Of a stretch of DNA of 64,000 bases, positions 7,726 through 15,839 are shown in pieces. Each line of letters opens with the position of its first letter. Position 1 is the first letter of the stretch. The stretch is from contig JAEWYO010000070.1 in the NCBI GenBank assembly GCA_023395595.1, positions 1-64,000 of the forward strand, read 5' to 3'. The notes under the pieces are model-generated. The model was given only the letters and a program-made list of their open reading frames with translations. It was not told the origin of the DNA and made no database searches. This DNA is from Bacillota bacterium (GTDB lineage Bacteria; Bacillota; Clostridia; Christensenellales; CAG-138). The position numbers and the translations under genes were made by a program.

Positions 7726-9561
7726 ATGTGCGGAATCGTTGGTTACTGCGGTATGAATCAGGCGGCGCCGTTGCTGCTGGAAGGACTGTCCAAACTCGAA
7801 TATCGCGGCTATGATTCGGCGGGGCTTGCCGTGCGCGAAGGCAGCGGTGAGATCGAGATTGTCAAGGCAAAAGGCAGACTCAAAGAACTCTATGAAATGA
7901 CCAACGACGGGAGATGCCTGCAAGGCAACTGCGGCATTGGCCATACGCGTTGGGCAACCCACGGGGAACCCTCGGTTGAAAACGCGCACCCACACAGCAG
8001 CGACGACCATGCAGTGGTGTGTGTGCACAACGGCATCATCGAGAACTACCAGGAACTGCGTGAAAAGCTGCTCAAGAAGGGGTATTCCTTCTATTCAAAG
8101 ACGGATACCGAAGTCGCGGCAAAGCTGATTGACTACTACTATAAAAAAGAAGGCACGCCGATTGCGGCAATCTCCCGCGCGATGCTTCGTATACAGGGAT
8201 CCTATGCGTTTGCAATTCTGTTTCAGGATCAGCCGGATGCGATCTATGTTGCGCGCAAGGACAGCCCGTTGATCCTCGGCATCGCTGGCGGAGAAGGATT
8301 TATTGCCTCGGACGTACCCGCAATTTTGAAATACGCCAGAGATGTTTACTACATCGGCAATATGGAGATCGGCTGCCTGAAAAAGGGTGAGGTCGCATTC
8401 TATAACGTCGATCAGGAACCCATCTCGAAAGAGATTACGCACATCAAGTGGGATGCACAAGCCGCCGACAAGGGCGGCTATGAGCACTTCATGATGAAGG
8501 AGATTCACGAGCAGCCAAGGGCGGTTCGGGAGACGCTCCAGAGCGTCATCAAAACCCATTCAATCGATTTTGCTCCACTGGGACTATCTGACGAAGCGAT
8601 CAAGGCGTTTACGTGTGTCGATATCATCGCCTGCGGCTCCGCGTATCACGCCGGAATCGTTGCGCAATATGTGATCGAAGATTTGGCAAAAGTTCCGGTG
8701 CGCGTCGAGCTAGCGTCGGAATTTCGCTATCGCAAACCGATTCTGAGCGACAAGCACCTCGTGGTTGTCATCAGCCAGTCGGGAGAAACGGCAGACAGCC
8801 TCGCCGCTCTGCGGGAGGCAAAGACGCTTGGCGCAAAGACGCTCGCTATTGTCAACGTGGTGGGCTCTTCTATCGCGCGTGAGGCGGATTTTGTTTTTTA
8901 TACGTTTGCAGGGCCGGAGATTGCGGTCGCAACCACAAAGGCATACGGCGCACAGTTGGCGGCAGGCTATGTTCTCGCGCTGAAGCTCACCATGGTTCAC
9001 GAAACCATCAGCCAGGAGGAGTCGCATGCGCTTCTGGATGAGTTGATGGCGCTGCCGGAGAAGATGGAACGCGTTCTAGCGGACAAGGAACGGATTCAAT
9101 GGTTTGCGGCAAAGTTTGCCAATGCAAAGGACATCTTTTTCATTGGCCGCGGGCTGGATTATGCAATCAGCATGGAAGGCAGCCTGAAGATGAAGGAGAT
9201 CAGTTATATTCACTCAGAGGCATATGCAGCGGGAGAGCTAAAGCACGGCACCATCAGCCTGATTGAGAAAGGAACGCTGGTCGTTGGCACTCTGACGCAA
9301 CAGCATCTCTATGAGAAGTCTACCAGCAATCTCATGGAGGTTAAGAGCCGCGGAGGGTATCTCATGGGGCTCACCAACTACGGCAACTATACGCTCGAAG
9401 ACACCGCGGATTTCACAACGTACATTCCGCAAACTGATCGCCATTTTTCAGCGAGCCTCGCCATCATCCCGCTGCAGCTCTTCGGTTACTACATGAGCGT
9501 TGCGCGCGGGCTGGATGTCGATAAGCCACGAAACCTGGCCAAGAGCGTAACGGTTGAGTAG
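7726..9561 (+). CDS. glmS: Glutamine--fructose-6-phosphate aminotransferase (isomerizing)
   Basis: 611-residue enzyme making glucosamine-6-phosphate from fructose-6-phosphate and glutamine, the entry to UDP-GlcNAc. MCGIVGYCG gives the N-terminal nucleophile Cys2; the glutaminase half has YRGYDSAGLAV and GHTRWATHG; two SIS domains follow, with CGSAYHAG, ISQSGETADS and the C-terminal DKPRNLAKSVTVE that is the family hallmark. Length is normal (about 600-610). AGGAGAG precedes the ATG. Being inside the polysaccharide locus it probably supplies amino-sugar precursor; whether it is the only glmS copy is unknown. No glmS ribozyme was recognised upstream. Confidence 0.97.
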   Translation: MCGIVGYCGMNQAAPLLLEGLSKLEYRGYDSAGLAVREGSGEIEIVKAKGRLKELYEMTNDGRCLQGNCGIGHTRWATHGEPSVENAHPHSSDDHAVVCVHNGIIENYQELREKLLKKGYSFYSKTDTEVAAKLIDYYYKKEGTPIAAISRAMLRIQGSYAFAILFQDQPDAIYVARKDSPLILGIAGGEGFIASDVPAILKYARDVYYIGNMEIGCLKKGEVAFYNVDQEPISKEITHIKWDAQAADKGGYEHFMMKEIHEQPRAVRETLQSVIKTHSIDFAPLGLSDEAIKAFTCVDIIACGSAYHAGIVAQYVIEDLAKVPVRVELASEFRYRKPILSDKHLVVVISQSGETADSLAALREAKTLGAKTLAIVNVVGSSIAREADFVFYTFAGPEIAVATTKAYGAQLAAGYVLALKLTMVHETISQEESHALLDELMALPEKMERVLADKERIQWFAAKFANAKDIFFIGRGLDYAISMEGSLKMKEISYIHSEAYAAGELKHGTISLIEKGTLVVGTLTQQHLYEKSTSNLMEVKSRGGYLMGLTNYGNYTLEDTADFTTYIPQTDRHFSASLAIIPLQLFGYYMSVARGLDVDKPRNLAKSVTVE

Positions 9562-9694
9562 ATAACTGTGCGATCAGAAGGAAGACTCCTGTTCGTTTTT
9601 CAAGAACTGAGTGGGCAGAAGCGCTCCTAACGGGGCGTCCAATCGGTGGATTATTTGGAAAACGGCAAAGCGGAAGAACGGGGATACAATAGTC

Positions 9695-11731
9695 ATGTTC
9701 GTCAACAGCGAAGCAATCACGGAACGAAAAAATGAAAGAGGTCATAAGCACTCGGCCTTGCTGATGGCATATGATGCGGTGCTGCTGTTATTCACAGTGC
9801 TGCTCTTGCTGGTGGTGTATCCAAGCGAGGCGCAGAAGCTTAGCCTCTATGGGTTGATGATGCAAACCATACTCTGCATCCTGACGCTCTTTGCGTGCAG
9901 AATGCTGTATGGCATCTACAACCATGTCTGGCGATATGGTGGAACAACGCTGTATCTGCGGTTGATTCTGGCGGACGCATTGGCGGGTGCTGTCTATTTT
10001 GTGGCGAACGCTGCATTTCTAACGGAAAAGATCACTTTTATTCGCGCGGTATCGGTCATCAGCGTCAATTTGTTGATGACGATCGCAATCCGCCTTGTGT
10101 ACCAGTACCTGTATGATTACAACAGCGCCAGTTCACCGATTGCGGCGAGGCTGCGGCGCCTAACAGCAATCTTCACCGGACTCAACTGCACACCGGAGCA
10201 AAACGAAAAAGGAAAGCCCTGTAAAACACGCATCAATATCGCAATCGTCGGCGCGGGGCGCGTTGGCGTGATGCTTGCGGAAGAGCTGCTCAACAACCCC
10301 GGCGCTTACTATAAACCATGCATGTTTATCGAGACCGATCGCGAGAAGATCGGTCGCTACATTTGCGATATTCGGGTTTACTCCGAACAGGAGGTCACAC
10401 CAAACCTGATCAACGGCCATTTGATTCAGGAGATTGTCTTCGCTGTGCCGAGCATGGATACCGAACAGAAGAAGTGCCTGTATGAAAAATACAAGGACAC
10501 GGGCTGCAAGATCAAGGTCTATGATTTTCCGACGGCGGAGAACATGGAAAACGGCAGGCGTAAAGTGCGCGAGTTTGACATCCACGAGCTGCTGTTTCGC
10601 GCGCAGCTCTCCATAACGGATGAGGTCACAAACGGATACTATCGCGACAAGGTCGTGTTGATCACCGGCGGCGGCGGTTCCATTGGCAGCGAACTCTGCC
10701 GGCAGGTGGCTAGAATGCACCCGCAACGACTGATTATTCTGGATATCTACGAAAACGGCGCATATGACATTCAGCAGGAACTCTCCATGCTGTATGGCGC
10801 AAAGCTCGATCTGGTGGTTGAAATCGCCTCCGTTTGCGACAGGCGTGCGATTGAGAAAATTCTGCAACTGCACCATCCGCATGTGATTCTGCATGCGGCG
10901 GCGCACAAGCATGTCCCGCTGATGGAGCGAAACTGCTGCGAAGCGGTGCAAAACAACGTGTTTGGCACGCTGAACATGGTGGAATGCGCGGAGGCATACG
11001 GCGTAGAAAAGTTCATCCTGATCTCGACCGACAAGGCAGTGAACCCGACCAACATCATGGGCGCGACCAAACGGATGTGCGAGATGATCGTGCAGAACAG
11101 AAGCGGCGTGACGAGCTTCAGCGCGGTTCGGTTTGGCAATGTGCTGGGCTCTAACGGGTCCGTGATCCCGCTCTTCAAACGACAGATAGAAAACGGTGGG
11201 CCGGTGACGATCACCGACAAACGGATTATTCGCTATTTCATGACGATCCCAGAGGCAAGTCAGTTGGTGCTCACTTCTGGAGCGATGGCAAAGAACGGCG
11301 AAATCTATGTGCTGGATATGGGTTATCCGGTGAAGATTCTCGATCTTGCGGAGAACATGATCCGTCTTTCGGGCTATACACCGTATACCGAGATTGAGAT
11401 TGTCGAAACCGGCATGCGCCCGGGCGAAAAACTGTATGAGGAACTATTGGTCGATACCGAGCATTTGGAAAAAACCAGCAATGAATTGATTTTCGTCGAG
11501 AAGGATCAATTCAGGAGCGCGGATCACATTGCGGCAAAGATTGGACTGCTGCAAAGCGCGCTGAACACGGATTCGCCCGAAAATATTCGCGCTGCTCTGA
11601 TGAAAGTTGTGCCGACCTTCCACAATCCGGACGATGTGAATTCGGAAGAAGGCTGCACGGAAGAGATGAAGAAAACGCAAAGCAGAAAGTGGAGTATTAA
11701 GCGAAGCGATAGCGCGGCAGCAGCGCAATAA
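9695..11731 (+). CDS. Membrane nucleoside-diphosphate-sugar dehydratase/epimerase (WbpM/CapD family)
   Basis: 678-residue protein with four N-terminal transmembrane helices (about residues 20-130), a first Rossmann-like domain at NIAIVGAGRVGVMLAEELL, and a C-terminal SDR domain starting VVLITGGGGSIGSELCRQ (NAD-binding GxxGxxG). The catalytic region STDKAVNPTNIMGATKR has the TDK..MGATKR form of UDP-GlcNAc 4,6-dehydratases that replace Tyr with Met. Such enzymes convert UDP-GlcNAc to a keto-deoxy sugar that starts polysaccharide repeats. ATG at 9695 is chosen over GTG 9611, which has no ribosome site; GGGGA lies about 10 nt before 9695. It is fed logically by the adjacent glmS. Confidence 0.9.
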   Translation: MFVNSEAITERKNERGHKHSALLMAYDAVLLLFTVLLLLVVYPSEAQKLSLYGLMMQTILCILTLFACRMLYGIYNHVWRYGGTTLYLRLILADALAGAVYFVANAAFLTEKITFIRAVSVISVNLLMTIAIRLVYQYLYDYNSASSPIAARLRRLTAIFTGLNCTPEQNEKGKPCKTRINIAIVGAGRVGVMLAEELLNNPGAYYKPCMFIETDREKIGRYICDIRVYSEQEVTPNLINGHLIQEIVFAVPSMDTEQKKCLYEKYKDTGCKIKVYDFPTAENMENGRRKVREFDIHELLFRAQLSITDEVTNGYYRDKVVLITGGGGSIGSELCRQVARMHPQRLIILDIYENGAYDIQQELSMLYGAKLDLVVEIASVCDRRAIEKILQLHHPHVILHAAAHKHVPLMERNCCEAVQNNVFGTLNMVECAEAYGVEKFILISTDKAVNPTNIMGATKRMCEMIVQNRSGVTSFSAVRFGNVLGSNGSVIPLFKRQIENGGPVTITDKRIIRYFMTIPEASQLVLTSGAMAKNGEIYVLDMGYPVKILDLAENMIRLSGYTPYTEIEIVETGMRPGEKLYEELLVDTEHLEKTSNELIFVEKDQFRSADHIAAKIGLLQSALNTDSPENIRAALMKVVPTFHNPDDVNSEEGCTEEMKKTQSRKWSIKRSDSAAAAQ

Positions 11732-11785
11732 ATGACACACTCAGAGAAGGACATCGTGTTCTAACAATCGAATCAGGCAAAGCTG

Positions 11786-11824
11786 AAACGCCGCTGGAAT
11801 GGCTTCGAGGCGGCGTTTTTTTTC
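11786..11824 (+). terminator. Intrinsic terminator ending the polysaccharide locus
   Basis: Stem AACGCCGC/GCGGCGTT (11787-11794 with 11810-11817) followed by eight or more T. It separates the polysaccharide genes from the hydrogenase promoter 45 bp downstream. Confidence 0.92.
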
Positions 11825-11870
11825 GCCCTCGCGCAGCAAAGACAGAGCACATCGTTGTTTGCGGATCGGG

Positions 11871-11899
11871 TTGACAAATCCTCATATCGGTAATATAAT
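11871..11899 (+). promoter_or_regulatory. Sigma-A promoter of the hydrogenase operon
   Basis: TTGACA (11871-11876), a 17-bp spacer and TATAAT (11894-11899): a perfect consensus. The -10 region is overlapped by an ATATCG/CGATAT-like dyad (about 11884-11905) that could be an operator. Confidence 0.9.
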
Positions 11900-11952
11900 A
11901 TCGATAAAATACTGAGAGAACCGCACGATACTCTTCCGGAAAGGGCATGCGA

Positions 11953-12231
11953 ATGAATATTACGGTATGCATCGGGAGTTCCTGTCACCTAAAAGGGTCG
12001 CGCGCTGTGGTTGAGAAGCTGGAGCGACTCATCCTGGAGCGCGGACTCAAGGACGAAATCGCCTTGTGCGGTTCGTTTTGCATGGGTCAATGCCAAACTG
12101 GTGTGAGTGTACGGTTCGACGAGAGCTATTTCTCCCTGACGCCTGAGAATACGGAGCGATTCTTTGTCCAAACCGTACTTCCGAAGATTGCGAGAACAAT
12201 ACCAAAGCTGGTAGAAATACCGAAACTGTAA
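11953..12231 (+). CDS. Thioredoxin-like [2Fe-2S] ferredoxin (NuoE/TrxF-like), first copy
   Basis: 92-residue small redox protein. MNITVCIGSSCHLKGS holds the first cysteine pair (C-x4-C) and LCGSFCMGQCQTG holds the second, in the order seen in thioredoxin-like [2Fe-2S] ferredoxins and the C-terminal half of NuoE/HydC. ATG 11953 is preferred to ATG 11947 since GGAAAGGG (11938-11945) then has a 7-nt spacing, and the product lines up with its paralogue at the far end of the operon (MTELSVCIGSACHLKG). First gene after the promoter. It probably passes electrons to or from the sensory or catalytic hydrogenase; the direct partner is inferred only from position. Confidence 0.85.
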   Translation: MNITVCIGSSCHLKGSRAVVEKLERLILERGLKDEIALCGSFCMGQCQTGVSVRFDESYFSLTPENTERFFVQTVLPKIARTIPKLVEIPKL

Positions 12232-12255
12232 TATCGAATTGGATGGATAAACATC

Positions 12256-13932
12256 ATGTCTGATGTGTTGCGACTGAAAAAGTCGAACTGCAAAAACTGC
12301 TATAAGTGCATTCGCCATTGCCCGGTAAAGTCGATCCGCTTCTCCGCCAATCAGGCGCACATTGTCGGCGAAGAGTGTATCCTTTGCGGGCAATGTTTTG
12401 TTGTGTGCCCGCAAAACGCGAAGCAGATTGCTGACGGGACGGAGATCGTCCGCGTGCTGCTGGACGGAACCGCGCCGGTGATCGCGAGCCTCGCGCCCTC
12501 TTTCGCTGCGTATTTTGAGCATGTCGGGTTCGACTCGCTGAAAACCGCGCTGGTGCAGCTTGGCTTTTCTTCGGCGGAGGAGACGGCGATTGGCGCTACG
12601 CTGGTCAAACGCGAATACGAAAAGCAGATGCAAGAGCAGCGCATGGATGTCATCATCAGCTCTTGCTGCCACTCGGTCAACCTGCTCATCCGCAAGTATT
12701 ATCCGGAGCTGATTAAGTATCTTTCGCCCGTCGTCTCGCCGATGATTGCGCACAGCCAGGATATCAAGCGGCGTATGCCTGATGCAAAAACGGTTTTTAT
12801 CGGGCCTTGCCTTTCCAAGAAAGACGAAGCGGAGAACAGCCCCGTGGACGCGGTCCTGACATTTGACGAACTCTCGCGCATGTTCGCTGCGGCAAACATC
12901 ACGCCGGAACCCGTGCTCGACAGCGCGGAGGAGAGCCGCGCGCGCCTGTTTCCGACCGTTGGCGGAATCCTCAAAACCATGGATATTCCGGACACGGGCT
13001 ACACCTGCCTGACGGTCGATGGAACAGACAACTGCAAAGCGGCGCTTGCGGACATCGCGGCGGGTAACCTGCACAAGTGCTTTCTGGAGATGAGCGCATG
13101 CTCCGGCAGCTGCATCGGCGGACCGGTGATGGAAAAATACAAAAACTCGCCCGTGCGCCATTATCAGGCGGTAACCACATTCGCCGGCAAGCGGGACTTC
13201 GCCGTTTCGCAGCCGGAGGCGGGTGCGCTCATCCGGCGGCATTCCTACATCGGCGTGCCAAGCACGGTGCCCTCAGAGGCTGAGATTGCAGAGATTCTCG
13301 CCAAGACGGGCAAAACGTGCAAGGAAGACGAGCTCAATTGCGGAAGCTGCGGCTACAACACATGCCGCGAGAAGGCGATTGCGGTCTATCATGGCAAGGC
13401 GGATATCAGTATGTGCCTGCCGTTTTTGATGGATAAGGCGGAGCGCTTCTCGAACAATATCCTGAGCCACACGCCAAACGGCATCCTCGTGGTGAACGAG
13501 GACTTGGAGGTGCAGCAGGTCAACGCGGCGGCGATGAAGATGCTGCATATTGCGCGTGAAGCGGATGTACTGGGCGAGCCGCTTGTGCGGATCATCGACC
13601 CGCTGCCGTTCTTAGCCATGCTGGAAGGGCGCACGGTCAAGGAACAGCGTGCGTATTACGCCGAGTTTTCAAAGTATCTGGAGCTTTCACTGGTGCATGA
13701 TAAAACCACGCATATCCTGATCGCGATTTTGCGCGACGTAACGGTGGAAGAAGAAGAACGCCTCAAGAAAGAAGAGATCGGACGCCAGACGGTGGAGATT
13801 GCCGACCGCGTGGTGGAAAAACAGATGCGCATCGTGCAGGAGATTGCCTCGCTTCTTGGTGAGACGACCGCCGAGACAAAAATTGCGCTCACCAAGCTGA
13901 AAGAGTCGATCAACAACGATGAGTCGCGCTAA
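12256..13932 (+). CDS. Sensory [FeFe] hydrogenase with PAS domain (HydS-like, group C)
   Basis: 558 residues. Two [4Fe-4S] sites lie at the N-terminus (Cys12, 15, 18, 22 and Cys41, 44, 47, 51). The H-cluster domain has ISSCCHSVN, FIGPCLSKKDEA and EMSACSGSCIGGP in place of the canonical TSCCPxW, MPCxxKxxE and ExMACxxGCxxGGG: all H-cluster cysteines are kept, but Pro, Met and other second-sphere residues differ, as reported for sensory hydrogenases. A Cys-rich Fe-S domain follows (NCGSCGYNTCREKA), then a PAS domain (about residues 395-480, NGILVVNEDLEVQQVN) and a charged coiled C-terminus. There is no kinase domain; the adjacent SpoIIE phosphatase is the likely output. The last codons are tandemly duplicated downstream (see findings). 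Confidence 0.9.
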   Translation: MSDVLRLKKSNCKNCYKCIRHCPVKSIRFSANQAHIVGEECILCGQCFVVCPQNAKQIADGTEIVRVLLDGTAPVIASLAPSFAAYFEHVGFDSLKTALVQLGFSSAEETAIGATLVKREYEKQMQEQRMDVIISSCCHSVNLLIRKYYPELIKYLSPVVSPMIAHSQDIKRRMPDAKTVFIGPCLSKKDEAENSPVDAVLTFDELSRMFAAANITPEPVLDSAEESRARLFPTVGGILKTMDIPDTGYTCLTVDGTDNCKAALADIAAGNLHKCFLEMSACSGSCIGGPVMEKYKNSPVRHYQAVTTFAGKRDFAVSQPEAGALIRRHSYIGVPSTVPSEAEIAEILAKTGKTCKEDELNCGSCGYNTCREKAIAVYHGKADISMCLPFLMDKAERFSNNILSHTPNGILVVNEDLEVQQVNAAAMKMLHIAREADVLGEPLVRIIDPLPFLAMLEGRTVKEQRAYYAEFSKYLELSLVHDKTTHILIAILRDVTVEEEERLKKEEIGRQTVEIADRVVEKQMRIVQEIASLLGETTAETKIALTKLKESINNDESR

Positions 13933-14036
13933 TCTGCGAGACATGGAAGAGAAAGAGTCGATCAATAACGATGAGTCGCGTTAATCTGCGAGATATGGAA
14001 GAGAAAGAGTCGATCGACAGCGAAGAATCGCGTTCA
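13900..14036 (+). repeat. 52-bp direct tandem repeat derived from the 3' end of the sensory hydrogenase gene
   Basis: Units begin at 13900, 13952 and 14004, each with AAAGAGTCGATC; the first two are full 52-bp copies with 2-3 substitutions, the third is partial (about 33 bp). The first copy encodes the true C-terminus ESINNDESR and its stop. Because 52 is not a multiple of 3 the later copies are outside the parent frame. Confidence 0.9.
13943..13984 (+). CDS. Minigene 1: 13-residue copy of the sensory hydrogenase C-terminus
   Basis: ATG at 13943 reads MEEKESINNDESR and stops at TAA, reproducing the ESINNDESR tail of the preceding protein. It starts 10 nt after the parent stop, so termination-reinitiation could translate it, though no separate ribosome site is seen. 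The base differences from the parent copy within the shared codons are synonymous. It may be just duplication debris. Confidence 0.25.
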   Translation: MEEKESINNDESR

Positions 14037-14042
14037 GTTTAG
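13995..14042 (+). CDS. Minigene 2: 15-residue diverged copy of the same tail
   Basis: ATG at 13995 reads MEEKESIDSEESRSV and stops at TAG. Changes relative to minigene 1 are conservative (Asn to Asp, Asp to Glu). It begins 10 nt after the stop of minigene 1 and ends 13 nt before the strong ribosome site of the phosphatase gene. Expression is unproven. Confidence 0.22.
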   Translation: MEEKESIDSEESRSV

Positions 14043-14072
14043 AGAAATCGTTACGAAAGGAGGCTCCGGCCG

Positions 14073-15254
14073 ATGATCACCCATAACCACCTTTGCGCCG
14101 ATATCGGCTATATGAGCCTCAACCACGCAGGCGAACAGCTCTGCGGGGATCATATCGAGATATCCGGAATGGACGAGAATTCCACCGTAATCGTGCTCGC
14201 AGATGGTCTCGGAAGCGGGGTAAAAGCGAGTATTCTCTCCACGCTGACCAGCAAGATCCTCTCGACCATGCTCGCGGCGGGACTGCGATTGGAAGACTGC
14301 GTGGAGACCATCGCGGCAACGCTGCCGGTTTGCAGCAGTCGCGGCATCGCGTATTCGACCTTTACGATCCTTCGCCTCGTCAACAACGAGCGCGCGGAGA
14401 TCATTCAATATGACAATCCGGCCGTGATCCTCCTGCGCGACGGCAAGAATGTCGAGCTACCGACCAATATGCAGGTTATCGGCGGAAAGAACATCTACCG
14501 CTCGGACATTGCCCTGCGCGAAAACGACCTGTTTCTTGCCATGAGTGACGGCGTTGTGCATGCCGGTGTTGGCGGCGTGTATAACTTTGGCTGGCGCAGG
14601 GAAGACATTGCGCGGTTTATGGAGACATTTTGGCATGTGGGTTTCACGGCAAAGACGCTCTCCACGATTCTCCTGCAGGAGACAAACCGTCTCTACGACG
14701 GAAAGCCGGGCGACGATGCAACGGTTTGTGCTGTACGCATCCGTCCGCGCGTGCCGATGAATCTACTCTGCGGGCCGCCGAGCATCCGTGACGACAATGA
14801 AAAGATGATGTCACTCTTCTTCGGGAAAGAAGGCAAACACATCATCTGTGGTGGCACGACATCGACCATCGCGGCGCAGTATTTGAATCGCCCCTTGACC
14901 GCCGAGCTGGCGTTTCCTGATCCTGAGATTCCACCGATTGCGACGATTGACGGGGTCGATCTGGTCACGGAAGGGGTCATTACAATCAATCGCGTGCTGG
15001 AATACGCGAAGAACTACCTCGATGACAATAGTGACTATGAGCGCTGGAGTACGGGAAAGGACGGCGCCAGCCAGATTGCGCGGCTGCTGTTTGAGGAAGC
15101 GACGGACATCAATTTTTTTGTCGGTTGTGCGGTGAATCCCGCACATCAGAACCCCGAACTACCGATCAATTTCAATCTCAAGATGCGCCTGATCGAGCAG
15201 CTGGCCGATTGCCTGATGAAGATGGGCAAGCGCATCAAGACGAGCTATTTCTAA
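14073..15254 (+). CDS. SpoIIE/PP2C-type protein phosphatase of the hydrogenase operon
   Basis: 393-residue protein with a SpoIIE-like metal-dependent Ser/Thr phosphatase domain in its N-terminal ~230 residues: VIVLADGLGSGVKAS (metal Asp and Gly), LFLAMSDGVVHAG (metal Asp) and PGDDATVCAVRI (last metal Asp) are the PP2C signature blocks. The remaining ~160 residues (from IRPRVPMNLLCGPPS) form a second domain I do not recognise. AAAGGAGG (14055-14062) is a near-perfect ribosome site. Its place directly after the PAS-bearing hydrogenase suggests a signalling pair: the hydrogenase senses H2 or redox state and the phosphatase transmits it, as in group C hydrogenase loci. The target phosphoprotein is not in this window. 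Confidence 0.85.
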   Translation: MITHNHLCADIGYMSLNHAGEQLCGDHIEISGMDENSTVIVLADGLGSGVKASILSTLTSKILSTMLAAGLRLEDCVETIAATLPVCSSRGIAYSTFTILRLVNNERAEIIQYDNPAVILLRDGKNVELPTNMQVIGGKNIYRSDIALRENDLFLAMSDGVVHAGVGGVYNFGWRREDIARFMETFWHVGFTAKTLSTILLQETNRLYDGKPGDDATVCAVRIRPRVPMNLLCGPPSIRDDNEKMMSLFFGKEGKHIICGGTTSTIAAQYLNRPLTAELAFPDPEIPPIATIDGVDLVTEGVITINRVLEYAKNYLDDNSDYERWSTGKDGASQIARLLFEEATDINFFVGCAVNPAHQNPELPINFNLKMRLIEQLADCLMKMGKRIKTSYF

Positions 15255-15335
15255 CGATAAAACCGCGCAGCAGATCAAACTCTGTTGCGCGAGATAAACG
15301 GTTTCACATAAACACGCTGGAGGAACGAGACACAC

Positions 15336-15839
15336 ATGCAGCCATCTTTTGACTACCGCGCGGTGGACGAAATCCTTTCTATCTATGGGAAAAAGGAATC
15401 GAATATCATCGCCATCCTGCAGGACGTGCAGGAGCGCTATCACTATCTACCGCGCGAGGTGTTCCCATATCTTGCGAGCGCGCTTGGCGTAAGCGAAGCG
15501 CGGCTTTATTCGGTCGCGACATTTTACGAGAATTTTTCGCTGGAAGCCAAAGGCAGGTTCGTCATTCGCGTTTGCGATGGAACCGCCTGCCATGTGCGCA
15601 AATCAATTCCGATACTGGATCGGCTGCGCAAAGAGCTGAGCCTTTCTGCCGAGAAAAAGACCACACCCGACGGCGGGTTCACGGTAGAGACCGTCTCTTG
15701 CCTCGGTGCCTGTGGGCTTGCCCCCGTCATTACGGTCAACGAGCAGGTTTATCCTGCCATGACGCCCGACAAGGCAAGCGAGCTTATCGCGTCGCTGCGC
15801 GAACAACTGGCGACGGAGAAAGCGGGTGAACGCGCATGA
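15336..15839 (+). CDS. hydC: NADH-dependent [FeFe] hydrogenase subunit C (NuoE-like)
   Basis: 167-residue thioredoxin-fold [2Fe-2S] subunit of the electron-bifurcating or NAD-linked hydrogenase. The helical N-terminus (NIIAILQDVQERYHYLPREV) is the NuoE opening; the cluster is held by VCDGTACHVRKS and SCLGACGLAP (C-x4-C and C-x3-C). Length matches HydC (about 160). GGAGG-like GGAGGAACGAG precedes the ATG. Its stop overlaps the hydB start by 4 bp (ATGA), so the two are coupled. Confidence 0.93.
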   Translation: MQPSFDYRAVDEILSIYGKKESNIIAILQDVQERYHYLPREVFPYLASALGVSEARLYSVATFYENFSLEAKGRFVIRVCDGTACHVRKSIPILDRLRKELSLSAEKKTTPDGGFTVETVSCLGACGLAPVITVNEQVYPAMTPDKASELIASLREQLATEKAGERA

